Source: Stieleria varia (lineage in GTDB: Bacteria > Planctomycetota > Planctomycetia > Pirellulales > Pirellulaceae). From it: a DNA stretch of 64,000 nt. Made by a program: the position numbers and the translations under genes. The notes below the pieces were generated by a model. That model was not told the DNA's origin. It saw only the letters and a program-made list of their open reading frames with translations, and did no database searches. Position 1 is the stretch's first letter. Each line of letters begins with the position of its first letter. The DNA lies in assembly GCF_038443385.1 (NCBI RefSeq), contig NZ_CP151726.1, positions 3,906,001-3,970,000 on the forward strand, in the 5' to 3' direction. This document shows, one piece after another, positions 54,445-63,932 of this stretch.

Positions 54445-57400
54445 ATGTCCACTACCAACGGCCAGAGCACAACCAATGGGCAGCCTACAGTCCCGCACAA
54501 TCGAATCGCTACGTTGATTCCCTCCAACCCAGCAGAATCCGTTTCTCGAGAAACTGACGGCACCACGAACTCCGAGGTCGTCGAAAACCAAGCAACTGCG
54601 ATCCTGACTCAGTTGGAGGCCAATATCAGATTGACCCAACCGGCCGGGTTGCTGTTCCTTGGTGGCGCAGGCAATCAGGTCGGTCGACGACTCAAAAAGC
54701 AGCTCCAAGAACAAGACAGTCAACCCTTCGTCAAGTATCTGAGCATCGACACCGACGCCAGTGCCCAAAACGGCAGCGGATTTACCGATGAGGAGTTCTG
54801 CTTGCTCGGAACAGGCCGCGTACACAATGTGCTGGACTATCCTGAGATGCATGAGCCGATTGTACATCGAGCTGACTTGAGCGACCCAAAACGAATTGCT
54901 TTCCACCAAGAACTCATCGCAAAGGGGCTCGACCATGGCGGTCAGGTTCGCTCGTTTGGCATGATGAGCCTGCTGAGCGAGTACTCGATGGTTTCCAGTC
55001 GGCTTGCCAGCATGATTCGGGAGCTGACGGGCACTCTGGTCCGACTGAAGAAACAGCTAGAATCCAAGAGCCAAGTTCGGATCCGAAACCGATTGCGATT
55101 CTACGTGGTGTTCTCGATTGCGGGAGGGACTGGCAGTTCCATGGCTTTGGAAGTGATGGCGTTGCTGCATCATCTGGTGAAACGATTGGAGGTGGAGATC
55201 ATCCCCATCTGCATGGCGCCCTCCGTGTTCGAGCTTGTACTGGAGGGCCGTACAGAGCAACTCGTACGCACCGGTGCGAATGGTTACGCATCGATCCAGG
55301 AATTGGCGGCGTTGCAATGCGGACTGTCGACACGCTCTGATGTGGCGTTGGGACCTGACGAGAATCGTCCCATTTATGTGCCCGCCGGTTTCTGTGACCA
55401 GATCTTTTGGGTCCAGCGAAAAACAGCAGATGGTCGTGATCTTGGATCGGCGGAAGCCGTCTACGACATGGTTGCCAATTGGATGGCAGCGATGATCGGC
55501 ACCGAACTGAGTGATACCATCCAATTAGAAGATCGCAATCAAGCGACCTTGAGCGGGCAATCCGTCGATCCTCGGACTCACATGCCGCGCAACGTGTCCA
55601 CACTTGCTGCGACCGCTCTATCATTGGACGTCGAGCGAATCGAAACTTTCTGCACGCAGCGTGCGCTGATGGAGTTCATTGGCCAAGCCGTCATCGGTTC
55701 CGCTCCGATCGAAAAGGAAGTTCATCGCGCGGTCGCGAACTGGATGAACAGTCCCGGTGACGCTCAAAGCGTTTCACTCAACGGAAGCGCCTTAGTCGAC
55801 ATGCTAAAGCGGGCGTCGCGCCCCAGTATCGAAAGCCGCTGCAACGCATTGTTCGACGGAAAACGACGCAACCGACCGGTCCACTTTTCAGATCGGCGAT
55901 TTGCAGAGCATTTGCGCTCCCTACGCGGGCAAGTCGATCGGGACCTGATGCCCAAGTGTGAGGTCCAAATCGACCGATGCCATCAGACACTGGTGGATTC
56001 TCTTACCAATGCATTACAGACCACCGTGAACGCCCATGTCGCCAGCCATGGCTCCGCCTTTGTCGTCCAGTTTGCTCGTCATCTAGAAGGGGCGTTGGAG
56101 GCGCACGCGGAGACGCTCGGTGTTGCAACGGCCAAGGACCGCAAACGGGCTGAGGAAATGTTCGTCAAGCTGGATGAGCAGGCGACGATCTGGAGCAATC
56201 GCAGGTTCAAATGGTTGAAATCCAAACAGGAGCAGATTCGATTGGCCGGCGAACTCACCGTCGCGGTCGACTTGGCGACGTTGGCACGCTCCAAACAGGC
56301 GGCCGCACAGATCTTGAGCGCCTTGGCAAGCAACGCGAATCGCCTAATGCACGCTGCCAGTGAGAATTGTGTCGCGGCGAAGAGCAAGTTGGTCCGATGT
56401 CAGCAAGTGCGAGACGACGCACGAGCTGGACGACGGGTGACCACGGACAGTTTGGCAGAGATCGACGTCGCCTCAGAGACCAGCGATGAACAGCTTTACG
56501 CTCGGTTTCGACCGGAATTGTCTCAGTTGGCACCCTGCCGCAAAGTCTCGCGATCCCAATGGCTGCTGAACCTGTGTACGAACCAAGATGATTTCGCACA
56601 ACTGACTCGGCAACTACGTGGTCATTTCCGCAGCAAGCTCAAATCGGTGACTGTCGTGGATCTGTTGGCCGATCAATTGATCCATCCCAAGACCTCAGCC
56701 GAGGCACTCGCCAAAATCCGGCAGGTGATGCAGGGAACCCAACCGGCTTGGCAAGCCGAAAGCGGAATCAATGGGATCGAGTTTGCCGATACTTTGATTG
56801 CGGGTGTTCCGGAGGCGATGGTGGACTCCAAACGTAAGTTGGTCGTCGACCAAATGATGTCACTGGCAGCATCAATCAATGCTAATTCCCAATACCGTTC
56901 GACGCCCAAGCACGTCGTCAGCGGCGACCGACGAAAGATTTACCTGATTCGTCGCACAACAGGCGCTTGCTGGCACTATTTGGACGAAATACAGGATTGC
57001 GAGAAAGCGTTCCAGGAGTGGAGTCAAAACGGAGGGCATCCCGTCCACATTTTTGGTCGCGAAGCGGTCGGAAAGATGCCACCTCTCATTCCTCAGCCGA
57101 AACCCAAGGCCTCCGAAATCGCATTGGCTCTCGGACTAGCCTACGGATTCATCGCCCAACGTGGCCCGCACTACTACAGCAATTTGGTGGTTGAGGATGA
57201 TGGCACCTATCGTTGCCCGTTGGCCAGCCACTGGCCGACGATCGATCATCGGTTGGGTGGTGCTGCTGAATCAGGGCCACTTGGGATGCTGGTCGAGAAA
57301 GGGCGAATCGTTTTCGACGGTAGTAACCAAATGTGTGAGTCCGACAAGCTGGGCGAATCACTTCGTACTGTAATGTCGACGATGGCGGATCAACCGCTGC

Positions 57401-57588
57401 TTGTCGCGGCGATCAACAACGCCTTTGACGAATTGCGAGCGTTGGTGGGTGACGGCGAACTCGCGACCGAATTGGATTCTCACAACACACGACTGTCTGC
57501 AATGGCACACAAGTACGTCGGCGAGTCGCAGGCGTTCAATAAGGTGATTGCCTTGCTGACGCAAAAAGCGTCTCAGTTGAGACAATGA
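54445..57588 (+). CDS. Large tubulin/FtsZ-like protein (Tubulin_2 type)
   Basis: 1047 residues, start preceded by ACAGGA. The N-terminal third has the layout of a tubulin-superfamily GTPase: FLGGAGNQVGRRLKKQL (71-87), YLSIDTDAS (99-106), and the signature loop FSIAGGTGSSMALEVMALL (223-241), compare GGGTGSG of FtsZ and GGGTGSG of tubulin. FtsZ has about 380 residues; here a ~600-residue helical extension (SNRRFKWLKSKQEQIRLAGELTVAVDLA, coiled coil-like) and a C-terminal domain follow. FtsZ-like proteins linked to vWA proteins have been described computationally and proposed to remodel membranes. GTP binding is likely from the loop; polymerisation is unproven. Confidence 0.85.
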   Translation: MSTTNGQSTTNGQPTVPHNRIATLIPSNPAESVSRETDGTTNSEVVENQATAILTQLEANIRLTQPAGLLFLGGAGNQVGRRLKKQLQEQDSQPFVKYLSIDTDASAQNGSGFTDEEFCLLGTGRVHNVLDYPEMHEPIVHRADLSDPKRIAFHQELIAKGLDHGGQVRSFGMMSLLSEYSMVSSRLASMIRELTGTLVRLKKQLESKSQVRIRNRLRFYVVFSIAGGTGSSMALEVMALLHHLVKRLEVEIIPICMAPSVFELVLEGRTEQLVRTGANGYASIQELAALQCGLSTRSDVALGPDENRPIYVPAGFCDQIFWVQRKTADGRDLGSAEAVYDMVANWMAAMIGTELSDTIQLEDRNQATLSGQSVDPRTHMPRNVSTLAATALSLDVERIETFCTQRALMEFIGQAVIGSAPIEKEVHRAVANWMNSPGDAQSVSLNGSALVDMLKRASRPSIESRCNALFDGKRRNRPVHFSDRRFAEHLRSLRGQVDRDLMPKCEVQIDRCHQTLVDSLTNALQTTVNAHVASHGSAFVVQFARHLEGALEAHAETLGVATAKDRKRAEEMFVKLDEQATIWSNRRFKWLKSKQEQIRLAGELTVAVDLATLARSKQAAAQILSALASNANRLMHAASENCVAAKSKLVRCQQVRDDARAGRRVTTDSLAEIDVASETSDEQLYARFRPELSQLAPCRKVSRSQWLLNLCTNQDDFAQLTRQLRGHFRSKLKSVTVVDLLADQLIHPKTSAEALAKIRQVMQGTQPAWQAESGINGIEFADTLIAGVPEAMVDSKRKLVVDQMMSLAASINANSQYRSTPKHVVSGDRRKIYLIRRTTGACWHYLDEIQDCEKAFQEWSQNGGHPVHIFGREAVGKMPPLIPQPKPKASEIALALGLAYGFIAQRGPHYYSNLVVEDDGTYRCPLASHWPTIDHRLGGAAESGPLGMLVEKGRIVFDGSNQMCESDKLGESLRTVMSTMADQPLLVAAINNAFDELRALVGDGELATELDSHNTRLSAMAHKYVGESQAFNKVIALLTQKASQLRQ

Positions 57589-57620
57589 ACCCGCGTCATT
57601 CAACATTGCTGGATTCACAG

Positions 57621-57660
57621 ACCTCGGTCAAAGAATGGTTGACCGAGGTATTCTATTCTT
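57621..57660 (+). terminator. Terminator after the tubulin-like gene
   Basis: ACCTCGGTCAA (57621-57631) pairs with TTGACCGAGGT (57639-57649) around a 7-nt loop, followed by the T-rich ATTCTATTCTTT. It lies 33 bp beyond the stop codon of the tubulin-like gene and appears to close the transcription unit. Confidence 0.8.
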
Positions 57661-57904
57661 TCGATGACGCGCAGTCATTACACCAGGACGCAATTCTGAA
57701 ACTTTGAAAGAATCATGTCTTGGTTGACGTGAACGCCAGCTATAGCCGGAACCAAGTTCTGCATCACGTCACTAATTAGACGGTTCCCAGACCAAATAAG
57801 TAGTACTGCAGAAATCAGGCCGGCATGCTCGAATCGCGATCTAAATACCGTCATCGTCTGTAAGCGCCCAACGGCACCATGTGCCGTCGGGGCGGGCGGA
57901 GGGT

Positions 57905-59662
57905 TTATTCTGACTCGGATTGGCTGAGGCGTCGATCGAGTCGGGCTCGGTCACGCCGGGCGTTGCGTTGCCGACGCTCTTCGGCGCGGTAGTGACGAAC
58001 CGATTCTGGGTGTGACTTAGCCCACGCATCTGGACGCAAGCTCGCGTAGTCGGTGCTGCCGGATAACAGCGTATCGAGCACGTCTTTGATGTAGGCGTAG
58101 ACATCCAGGTCATTGCGGATCGCGCTGCTGCACAACGTCATTAAGTCCGCCGTGCGATAACCGGCAGCTACACTGCCGATGAACAGCCAGTTCTTGCGAC
58201 CCAGCGCAACCTGTTTCATCAACTGTTCGCACTCGTTGTTGTCGATCGGGATCCGACCATCCTCAAGGTACTTCACTAAGCCATCCCATTGATTTAGCAA
58301 ATAGCCCTTCGCTTCGCCGATCTTCTCCTTCGTTGACACCTTCGACATCTCGTTTTCCAAGTAGCTACGAAGCAGCGCCCACACCGGCAAAGCGTGCTCT
58401 TGCCGAAACGCCAATCGCGCGTCCCAGTCCATGTGGCGACATTGATCTTCCAAATCGTAAAGCCGATTGAAACACTTCAACAACGCGGTCGCATGCTCAC
58501 GATGATTACCTAACGCATACTCCGCCTTGCGTCGCGCATGGGCAACGCATGCGGCATGGACAACCAAGCCGTTGGAACGCATGTGAATCCCAGTGTTCGC
58601 GCCGTAGCAATCGCCAAGTAACGTGCCTTCGTAATCGCGATCAATCAAGAACAGGTCCGGCCCGTCCCGATGTCGACTTACCGTGAAGTCAAACACGTTG
58701 ATCGGAACACTCACCCCGCGATAGGCCCACATCTTGGCTCGAACACTCTTGGCGTTCTCCTCTTTGGCTTTCGCAATCACCTCCGCAGCCCTGCGGCTCT
58801 TGGGGTCGTCTTCGTCAATCTTGGGGATGTCTTTGGGAAGCAGCAACAACACGCCCGTGTCATCACTGCCGATGCAATGATCGGTGCGAACCAAATCGGC
58901 CAGATAGGCAGCAAACGGACGAATCAACTTCGCCGCTGCTTCTTGGATGTTCAATAACGAACTGCGAGAAATCGTGATCCCGCAACCAGCAAAAAGATCC
59001 TCTTGGCGATAAATCGGCAAGTGATAACTGAACTTCGCGGCGATGATCTCTGCGGCGAAGGAGGTGTCGTAGCGATCGCCCGCGATCAACGATTCGGGCC
59101 GTGGCATCTGCATCACGCCTGCATCAGGTTCACCGCTGCGGACGTACTTGGGATAGATCTTCTGCAAGATGTAAACGATTGGGCGACGATAGTGAGCCGT
59201 CTCGACGATGTCTTCGCCGATTCGCGTCAGGCCTTCCTTCTCTTCGTCGGACAAGTCGATCAGGACTTGCTTTCGCTCTAAGCTCTCGGGGAATCGCTCG
59301 TTACGTTTCCGCCTGCGTGGCTTGGGTTTTGATTTGCCAGTGTTGTTGTTTTCATCGCATGCTTGCTCGATACCTTCTCGCGCGTCAGCAGCTTGTTCGG
59401 GTGTGGCAAACTCAAACTTGAGCTGGTCGACATCGTCGAAGCGTTCGCTTTGGCGACCAAACAGACGGCGGATCAGGGCTTCGAGCTGGTCGCGAGATTT
59501 ACGAAGTTCATCACTGATCGCTTCGTTCTTTTTGATCAGCTTTTGCTTCTCGTCGCCCAGCTTGGCAACTTCTTCAAGTAGCAGCTTGGCGTCGCTTGCG
59601 AACTTCTCGTTCTGCTCGCGAAGGATTGCGTTTTGTCGCTCAAGTTGCTTGATTCGGTTCAT
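57905..59662 (-). CDS. tnpC: IS66-family transposase TnpC
   Basis: 585 residues from the Met at 59662 (MNRIKQLERQNA); a longer frame to 59860 adds non-family residues. A coiled coil (about 1-60) is followed by the zinc-binding-like region and the transposase core: GDCYGANTGIHMRS, AACVAHARRKAEYAL, and the family signature DGRIPIDNNECEQLMKQVALGRKNWLF. These are characteristic of IS66 TnpC, the DDE enzyme. Intact. Confidence 0.96.
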   Translation of the reverse strand: MNRIKQLERQNAILREQNEKFASDAKLLLEEVAKLGDEKQKLIKKNEAISDELRKSRDQLEALIRRLFGRQSERFDDVDQLKFEFATPEQAADAREGIEQACDENNNTGKSKPKPRRRKRNERFPESLERKQVLIDLSDEEKEGLTRIGEDIVETAHYRRPIVYILQKIYPKYVRSGEPDAGVMQMPRPESLIAGDRYDTSFAAEIIAAKFSYHLPIYRQEDLFAGCGITISRSSLLNIQEAAAKLIRPFAAYLADLVRTDHCIGSDDTGVLLLLPKDIPKIDEDDPKSRRAAEVIAKAKEENAKSVRAKMWAYRGVSVPINVFDFTVSRHRDGPDLFLIDRDYEGTLLGDCYGANTGIHMRSNGLVVHAACVAHARRKAEYALGNHREHATALLKCFNRLYDLEDQCRHMDWDARLAFRQEHALPVWALLRSYLENEMSKVSTKEKIGEAKGYLLNQWDGLVKYLEDGRIPIDNNECEQLMKQVALGRKNWLFIGSVAAGYRTADLMTLCSSAIRNDLDVYAYIKDVLDTLLSGSTDYASLRPDAWAKSHPESVRHYRAEERRQRNARRDRARLDRRLSQSESE

Positions 59663-59807
59663 GCAACCGAAGGTAACGATGTGGCGCAAAAGCGCAAGAG
59701 CAAACCGGCCAAAGCAACAAAAAAAGAGCAAGTTTTCTTGGCCCCAATCAGACCGTTTGAAAACTTGCTCTTGTGAGTGATGACGTCGGCTTTCGCGTCG
59801 GTGCGAA

Positions 59808-60155
59808 TTACGCGGCCTTGAATCGCTTGCGTCGCTTGGCGTTCTCGATAGAGATTCCACCGAGCAACATGGCTAGTTCCGCCGCGTCGATCTGAACGGT
59901 CGACTTGCCTTGGTCAGTGATCCGCTCAAACGTTCCTGACTCCAGTCGCTTGTACCACAGTGCCAAGCCGTCGCGATCCCAGTAGAGTGCTTTGAGCTTG
60001 TCTTTGCTTCGGTTGATGAACAGGAAGAGGCTGCCGTCGTTGGGTTCCCGTTGCAACGAATCTCGAACGATACCGGCTAGTCCACAAAAGCTTTTTCGCA
60101 TGTCGGTGGGCTGGGAGAAAAGGAAGATGTCGGTGTTGGTTGGCAATGCGATCAT
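59808..60155 (-). CDS. tnpB: IS66 accessory protein TnpB
   Basis: 115 residues from the Met at 60155, overlapping the tnpA stop as ATGA. Shows the TnpB (IS66 Orf2) pattern: PTDMRKSFCGLAGIV, GSLFLFINRSKDKLKALYWDRDGLALWYKRLE, and LAMLLGGIS. TnpB is required for transposition of IS66 elements; its mechanism is unclear. The Met at 60188 would add 11 residues out of family. Confidence 0.93.
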   Translation of the reverse strand: MIALPTNTDIFLFSQPTDMRKSFCGLAGIVRDSLQREPNDGSLFLFINRSKDKLKALYWDRDGLALWYKRLESGTFERITDQGKSTVQIDAAELAMLLGGISIENAKRRKRFKAA

Positions 60156-60508
60156 GACGTGTGCTCCTGCTGGGCAAGTGAGAGCCATCCGCTAGTCTGA
60201 ATTCTCTCGATGACGGCCAGCAGGATGTCGATTCGCTGTGCTGGGATTTCGATGACGGCTCCGACGGTCAGGCGAACTCTCAGAGGCGGTTCGTCATCGA
60301 TTGACTCGCTCGGGAGAACTTCAACGGGCAGGAAAGTCTGCCTCGGTTGGTCAGTTGCTTGCGAGAGTTCTCGCCGCCATTTGTAGAACGATGCGGTCGA
60401 GATTTGTTGTGTGTCACAAAACCGAGCGATGCTCAATCCCGAGTGTGACTGGCGAGAGATCAATTCTCGCCAAGCCTGCCGCAGGGCAGGATCCGGTTTT
60501 CGCGCCAT
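60152..60508 (-). CDS. tnpA: IS66 accessory protein TnpA
   Basis: 118 residues with an N-terminal helix-turn-helix (WRELISRQSHSGLSIARFCDTQQISTASFYKWRREL), as in IS66 TnpA (Orf1), and a C-terminal strand-rich segment (VRLTVGAVIEIP). First gene of the element, 74 bp from the right end. Translationally coupled to tnpB. Confidence 0.93.
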   Translation of the reverse strand: MARKPDPALRQAWRELISRQSHSGLSIARFCDTQQISTASFYKWRRELSQATDQPRQTFLPVEVLPSESIDDEPPLRVRLTVGAVIEIPAQRIDILLAVIERIQTSGWLSLAQQEHTS

Positions 60509-60636
60509 GGTGGACTCCGTGTAGGCGGGGCAAAACCCGCCAAACTAAACCGGCAGTCAAGATGAAACCTACGTGCGCTTACCATCGTCTGCGGCATACA
60601 AAGAGTTCATCGCACTCGTAGACGCCTTGGATTGGG

Positions 60637-63441
60637 TTAGAGGCATTCCCTAGCACTATTTCGAGCAATTCTGCAGCCGTAGTCACAACGCAATAAATCT
60701 TGATCAACAACCATTCTTGACGTGCAACTCACATCGGACGGAGGCTCGTAGTATGAGCCTCCCCTCAGCCAACGTTCGGTTTCCCAACATTCAATAGTTC
60801 TTCCTAAGACTACAGCAAAGGCATCTTGAAATAGCGGGTTGACGAAATCCAGACCTTCATGGTTAGAAACAGACACCGGCCTGCTGATGCCATTCGAACA
60901 CCACTCCCAAACCAATCCATGCATGTCGTAGAGTTCAGCCGACGTTGTCGGTAGCAGTTGCCCAGGAACGGATACTGAATTTGTGGACCACAGATCTGCG
61001 TTGTCATTCCATTCCGAATTGGACTTTTCAAAGTGTGCGTGTAATTCAAGAAGCTCTTCGTTGTTGCCAAAACCATACACCGTGTGCTTTTGCAAATCTA
61101 AGTTTCCGATATTGCCGCGACATGCGGCCTCCCACAGGTGTTCATCTGGCAAGCATCCGTGGGCCCAGACTGCAAACAATTGTGCGTCGCACCAACGAAG
61201 AGACTTCGCAGATCCGTCGACTGGCTGTATTTGACCGTCAAAAACCTGATAAAGCGTATCGGAAACACAATACGCATTGAGCTGAAAAGACTCCACGAAT
61301 AATGGGTGATTTGGGTCTGGTGAATCGCCATAAAGAAACGGTCCTCCCTGAATCGCACGAAAATTTCGTTCGAAAAGCCAAAGCGGATAATGCTCTGCCA
61401 AATAGGTAAGTCTCGATATCCGCAGCGATTCGTCTTCTCGTGTTCGTGCGTAGATCATTTCCGGATTTATCGGAGTGAATTCGCAATCGAGGTAAAACGC
61501 CCGTCGCATTTCAAAGGTCACGTTACAATCCGTTGTTCCCCGCTCTTTTTCATCGGCTAACTTTAAGAGATAGTCTGTCAAGAATTCAAAGACGAGTTTC
61601 CTTGCGGGGCCACCCTCTTCAGGATTCTGCCGCTCAAACAGATCCCGAACCTCACGCTGAGCGATTGTGATCGCCTGAGCCGTTGTAGTTTGATTCCAGT
61701 CCGACCGATCACTGTGATCTCTCGCTTCCTGATAGCCGGATCTCCACATCAGGTCGGGCAAACATTGAAACATCAGTTCTGTCGGGCGTGCTTGATCCTT
61801 GGTCGTAAACAATGGACGCACTGCGGTGGCCCAAGAATCCTCTGTTGCCGCATTCCCTGAATGAACTCGTTTTGGGCTTCGATCAGGCATGCCAACGACG
61901 AATCGCCAAAACTTTGCAAAGTCCGGTGAATTCAGATCCTTGGTGACGCGCTGACGCGGATCCCGCTCCGAAAAACTCAGAAGGGATAATTCACGTGATC
62001 GTAGAACCTGACACTGATCCGCCCAGTAGCACGCCGCCCAATGGGCGGCGAAAAAGTCTCGAATGGTCACATCAGACATTCTTACGTCGACAACTTCATC
62101 GGGACGTTCGATACTGGTTGTCTCGCTGTAGAAATGGAATTGAATCGATTCGGAATCGATCTGAGCAAGATCGAGTAGCTCCTTCTCAAAGTCGATTCCG
62201 AGCTCCTTCAAAACAGCGATGAATCCGAATTCCTCCATGTAGTCAAAGAAATTTCTCGCCGAGTCACTTGTGATCGAGGGCACGCAGTCAACCGGATCTT
62301 CTTTCCAGGTAATCATTGCGAACGCCACAGCCGAAACGATTGGAATCACGTGGGATCGCTTCAGATACCGGAGTTCTGAATCTTTGGTAGAGTTTCGAAA
62401 GTTGGCGATGACCGTTTCATTCATGGAGTACCAATACAAGTCGGAAGCGGTCTGCATGTGCGCGAGCTCACCGGGTTTCAACTCACGAATGATATTGAGT
62501 GTCCGCGGCAGCCGAATCTCCTCGGCATCCATTCGCTTGAGCGCATCCAATTTCTTCTTGCCCTCGGTCGTCCCTCCTTCCGCTGACAGGTATTCATCCG
62601 CTTGATCGCGAGAGAATTTTTCGACTTTACAGAACGTCCAAACGGGAATTTGCCTCATTTCCTCGTCCTGCAACTCTTTCGGTGCATCCTTCAATTCGCC
62701 GAGCTGCAGTTCATCCCAGACGCGTTTGATCGCATAGGGCCGGCCGGCAATGACGAGGCGAATGCCAGGAAAGTAGTCGGTGACAAAGGAGTTCAGAGCC
62801 GCTGCCCGTTTCTCTGCTTCCTGGCGGTTCAATTGGTCAAAGGCGTCAACGATCAGAGTCAGGCTGCCCGTTCTTAATGCATGAAAGAGCTGCTGTTCGA
62901 TCTCTGGATCAGACGGGAACCGCCAAGTTGCTCGATAATGCTTTTCTCGGATGGCTCCGTACTGCGCCAGTAGCTTTTCGAATAAGGTCGAATGCGAAGT
63001 GTGGCTTGGTCCGGATCGATGAGCAAACTGCTCGGCACTCTCAGGGAGTTGGCGCAGTTCAAATCGCAGGGCGATATGACCTGGTTCGGCATTCTCGGTT
63101 GCAACTTCGAGCTCTTCCAGCAACTTGGACTTCCCCACGCCGCCTTCCACAGTGACACACAGACGGCGAATACTCAGGTCTTGAAGAAATGCATGTCGGT
63201 TTGGCTCATCTGGCCAAAGACTCGGATCATATCGCAGCACAGGTTCAGATTGCCCGTTTGGGTCCTGTGTTGGGTTAGAACCCAATGCGTCGATGTAATC
63301 TTTCAGTGGGCATGCGTTCTTGGCTGGAAAAGCCAACCGGCACAGACGCTGATCACGAATGAATTTTCCGAACTTCATGAACTGTGAAATCAATGCGGGG
63401 GGGCGATGCGTTTTGAGGCATTCTAGCCGAACATGGTTCAC
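60637..63441 (-). CDS. NACHT-like NTPase fused to formylglycine-generating-enzyme (FGE) domain
   Basis: 934 residues, GTG start at 63441 (an ATG at 63378 is an alternative). Walker A VEGGVGKS (98-105) and Walker B LTLIVDAFDQL (194-204), with VIAGRPY after, identify a STAND/NACHT-type ATPase. A helical middle (about 330-660) is followed by a C-terminal sulfatase-modifying-factor/FGE domain: LPDEHLWEAACRG, YDMHGLVWEWCSNG, RWLRGGSYYEP and CTSRMVVDQD...YGCRIAR. FGE-like domains serve as enzymes or as C-type-lectin-like ligand binders, including in conflict and retroelement systems. It faces the tubulin-like gene across the IS66 element. A truncated paralog of the ATPase part is at 50655. Confidence 0.82.
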   Translation of the reverse strand: MNHVRLECLKTHRPPALISQFMKFGKFIRDQRLCRLAFPAKNACPLKDYIDALGSNPTQDPNGQSEPVLRYDPSLWPDEPNRHAFLQDLSIRRLCVTVEGGVGKSKLLEELEVATENAEPGHIALRFELRQLPESAEQFAHRSGPSHTSHSTLFEKLLAQYGAIREKHYRATWRFPSDPEIEQQLFHALRTGSLTLIVDAFDQLNRQEAEKRAAALNSFVTDYFPGIRLVIAGRPYAIKRVWDELQLGELKDAPKELQDEEMRQIPVWTFCKVEKFSRDQADEYLSAEGGTTEGKKKLDALKRMDAEEIRLPRTLNIIRELKPGELAHMQTASDLYWYSMNETVIANFRNSTKDSELRYLKRSHVIPIVSAVAFAMITWKEDPVDCVPSITSDSARNFFDYMEEFGFIAVLKELGIDFEKELLDLAQIDSESIQFHFYSETTSIERPDEVVDVRMSDVTIRDFFAAHWAACYWADQCQVLRSRELSLLSFSERDPRQRVTKDLNSPDFAKFWRFVVGMPDRSPKRVHSGNAATEDSWATAVRPLFTTKDQARPTELMFQCLPDLMWRSGYQEARDHSDRSDWNQTTTAQAITIAQREVRDLFERQNPEEGGPARKLVFEFLTDYLLKLADEKERGTTDCNVTFEMRRAFYLDCEFTPINPEMIYARTREDESLRISRLTYLAEHYPLWLFERNFRAIQGGPFLYGDSPDPNHPLFVESFQLNAYCVSDTLYQVFDGQIQPVDGSAKSLRWCDAQLFAVWAHGCLPDEHLWEAACRGNIGNLDLQKHTVYGFGNNEELLELHAHFEKSNSEWNDNADLWSTNSVSVPGQLLPTTSAELYDMHGLVWEWCSNGISRPVSVSNHEGLDFVNPLFQDAFAVVLGRTIECWETERWLRGGSYYEPPSDVSCTSRMVVDQDLLRCDYGCRIARNSARECL

Positions 63442-63521
63442 GCGTAGCAGTTGCGGTGATCAGGCCATCCAAGACGGAAATGCCCCGTCAGGGCGGGAAA
63501 GTGTTTGCCTGGGCAGAGTGA

Positions 63522-63932
63522 TCATTGAATCGCTCTGTGCCCTAGAAATGCAACGGCGGCGACTGTTCCAATCGCCTCTTCCAATACCCTTGCCAGAATT
63601 TCACAGTCTTGGGCTACCGGGACAACCGAAAGTGCGATTTCGAAGTAAACATCAACGTCCCCCACGAACTTGCCGAGTCGACGTCGTTCGTTCGCTGACA
63701 TGAGTCTCGATAGCCAACGACAACGTTGTTCGGTACTCAAGTCGGCGAGTTCCAGTATCGGTCCAACCCGCAACAGCACGACTTCTTCGGTGGGAGAAAC
63801 TTGAATGTCGATCGTGCAATCATTCTCGGTGGTCACCAGCCAATGCGACCATTCCTCTTCATCGGTTTCCCGCCGAAAGAACGAGACGCCGAGTCGATCC
63901 AGTAGTTCGTCAAGTGCAACGGTCGGCGACAT
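63522..63932 (-). CDS. YbjN / type III secretion chaperone-like protein
   Basis: 136 residues from the Met at 63932 (MSPTVALDELLDRLGV); an upstream Met at 63980 is less family-like. The alternation LLDRLGVSFFRRETDE...WLVTTENDCTIDIQVSP..EEVVLLRVGPI and later DVDVYFEIALSVVP fit the small alpha/beta fold of YbjN and type III chaperones. It ends 80 bp before the NTPase-FGE gene on the same strand and may assist or regulate it. The identification is by eye. Confidence 0.55.
   Translation of the reverse strand: MSPTVALDELLDRLGVSFFRRETDEEEWSHWLVTTENDCTIDIQVSPTEEVVLLRVGPILELADLSTEQRCRWLSRLMSANERRRLGKFVGDVDVYFEIALSVVPVAQDCEILARVLEEAIGTVAAVAFLGHRAIQ

Larger units (their letters stand above)
57860..60582 (-). 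mobile_element. IS66-family insertion sequence, complete
   Basis: 2723 bp bounded by GTAAGCGCCC on the left and GTGCGCTTAC on the right, an imperfect 10-bp terminal inverted repeat. Flanking CATCGTCT at 57852-57859 and 60583-60590 is an 8-bp target duplication, the size made by IS66 elements. It carries tnpA, tnpB and tnpC in the standard order on the minus strand. With both ends and all three genes intact it is probably recent. Removing it and one CATCGTCT restores a continuous intergenic sequence. Confidence 0.95.

Noticed and set aside
57841-58113. 90-residue frame across the left IS66 end
   Set aside because: Runs through the inverted repeat and is out of phase with tnpC.
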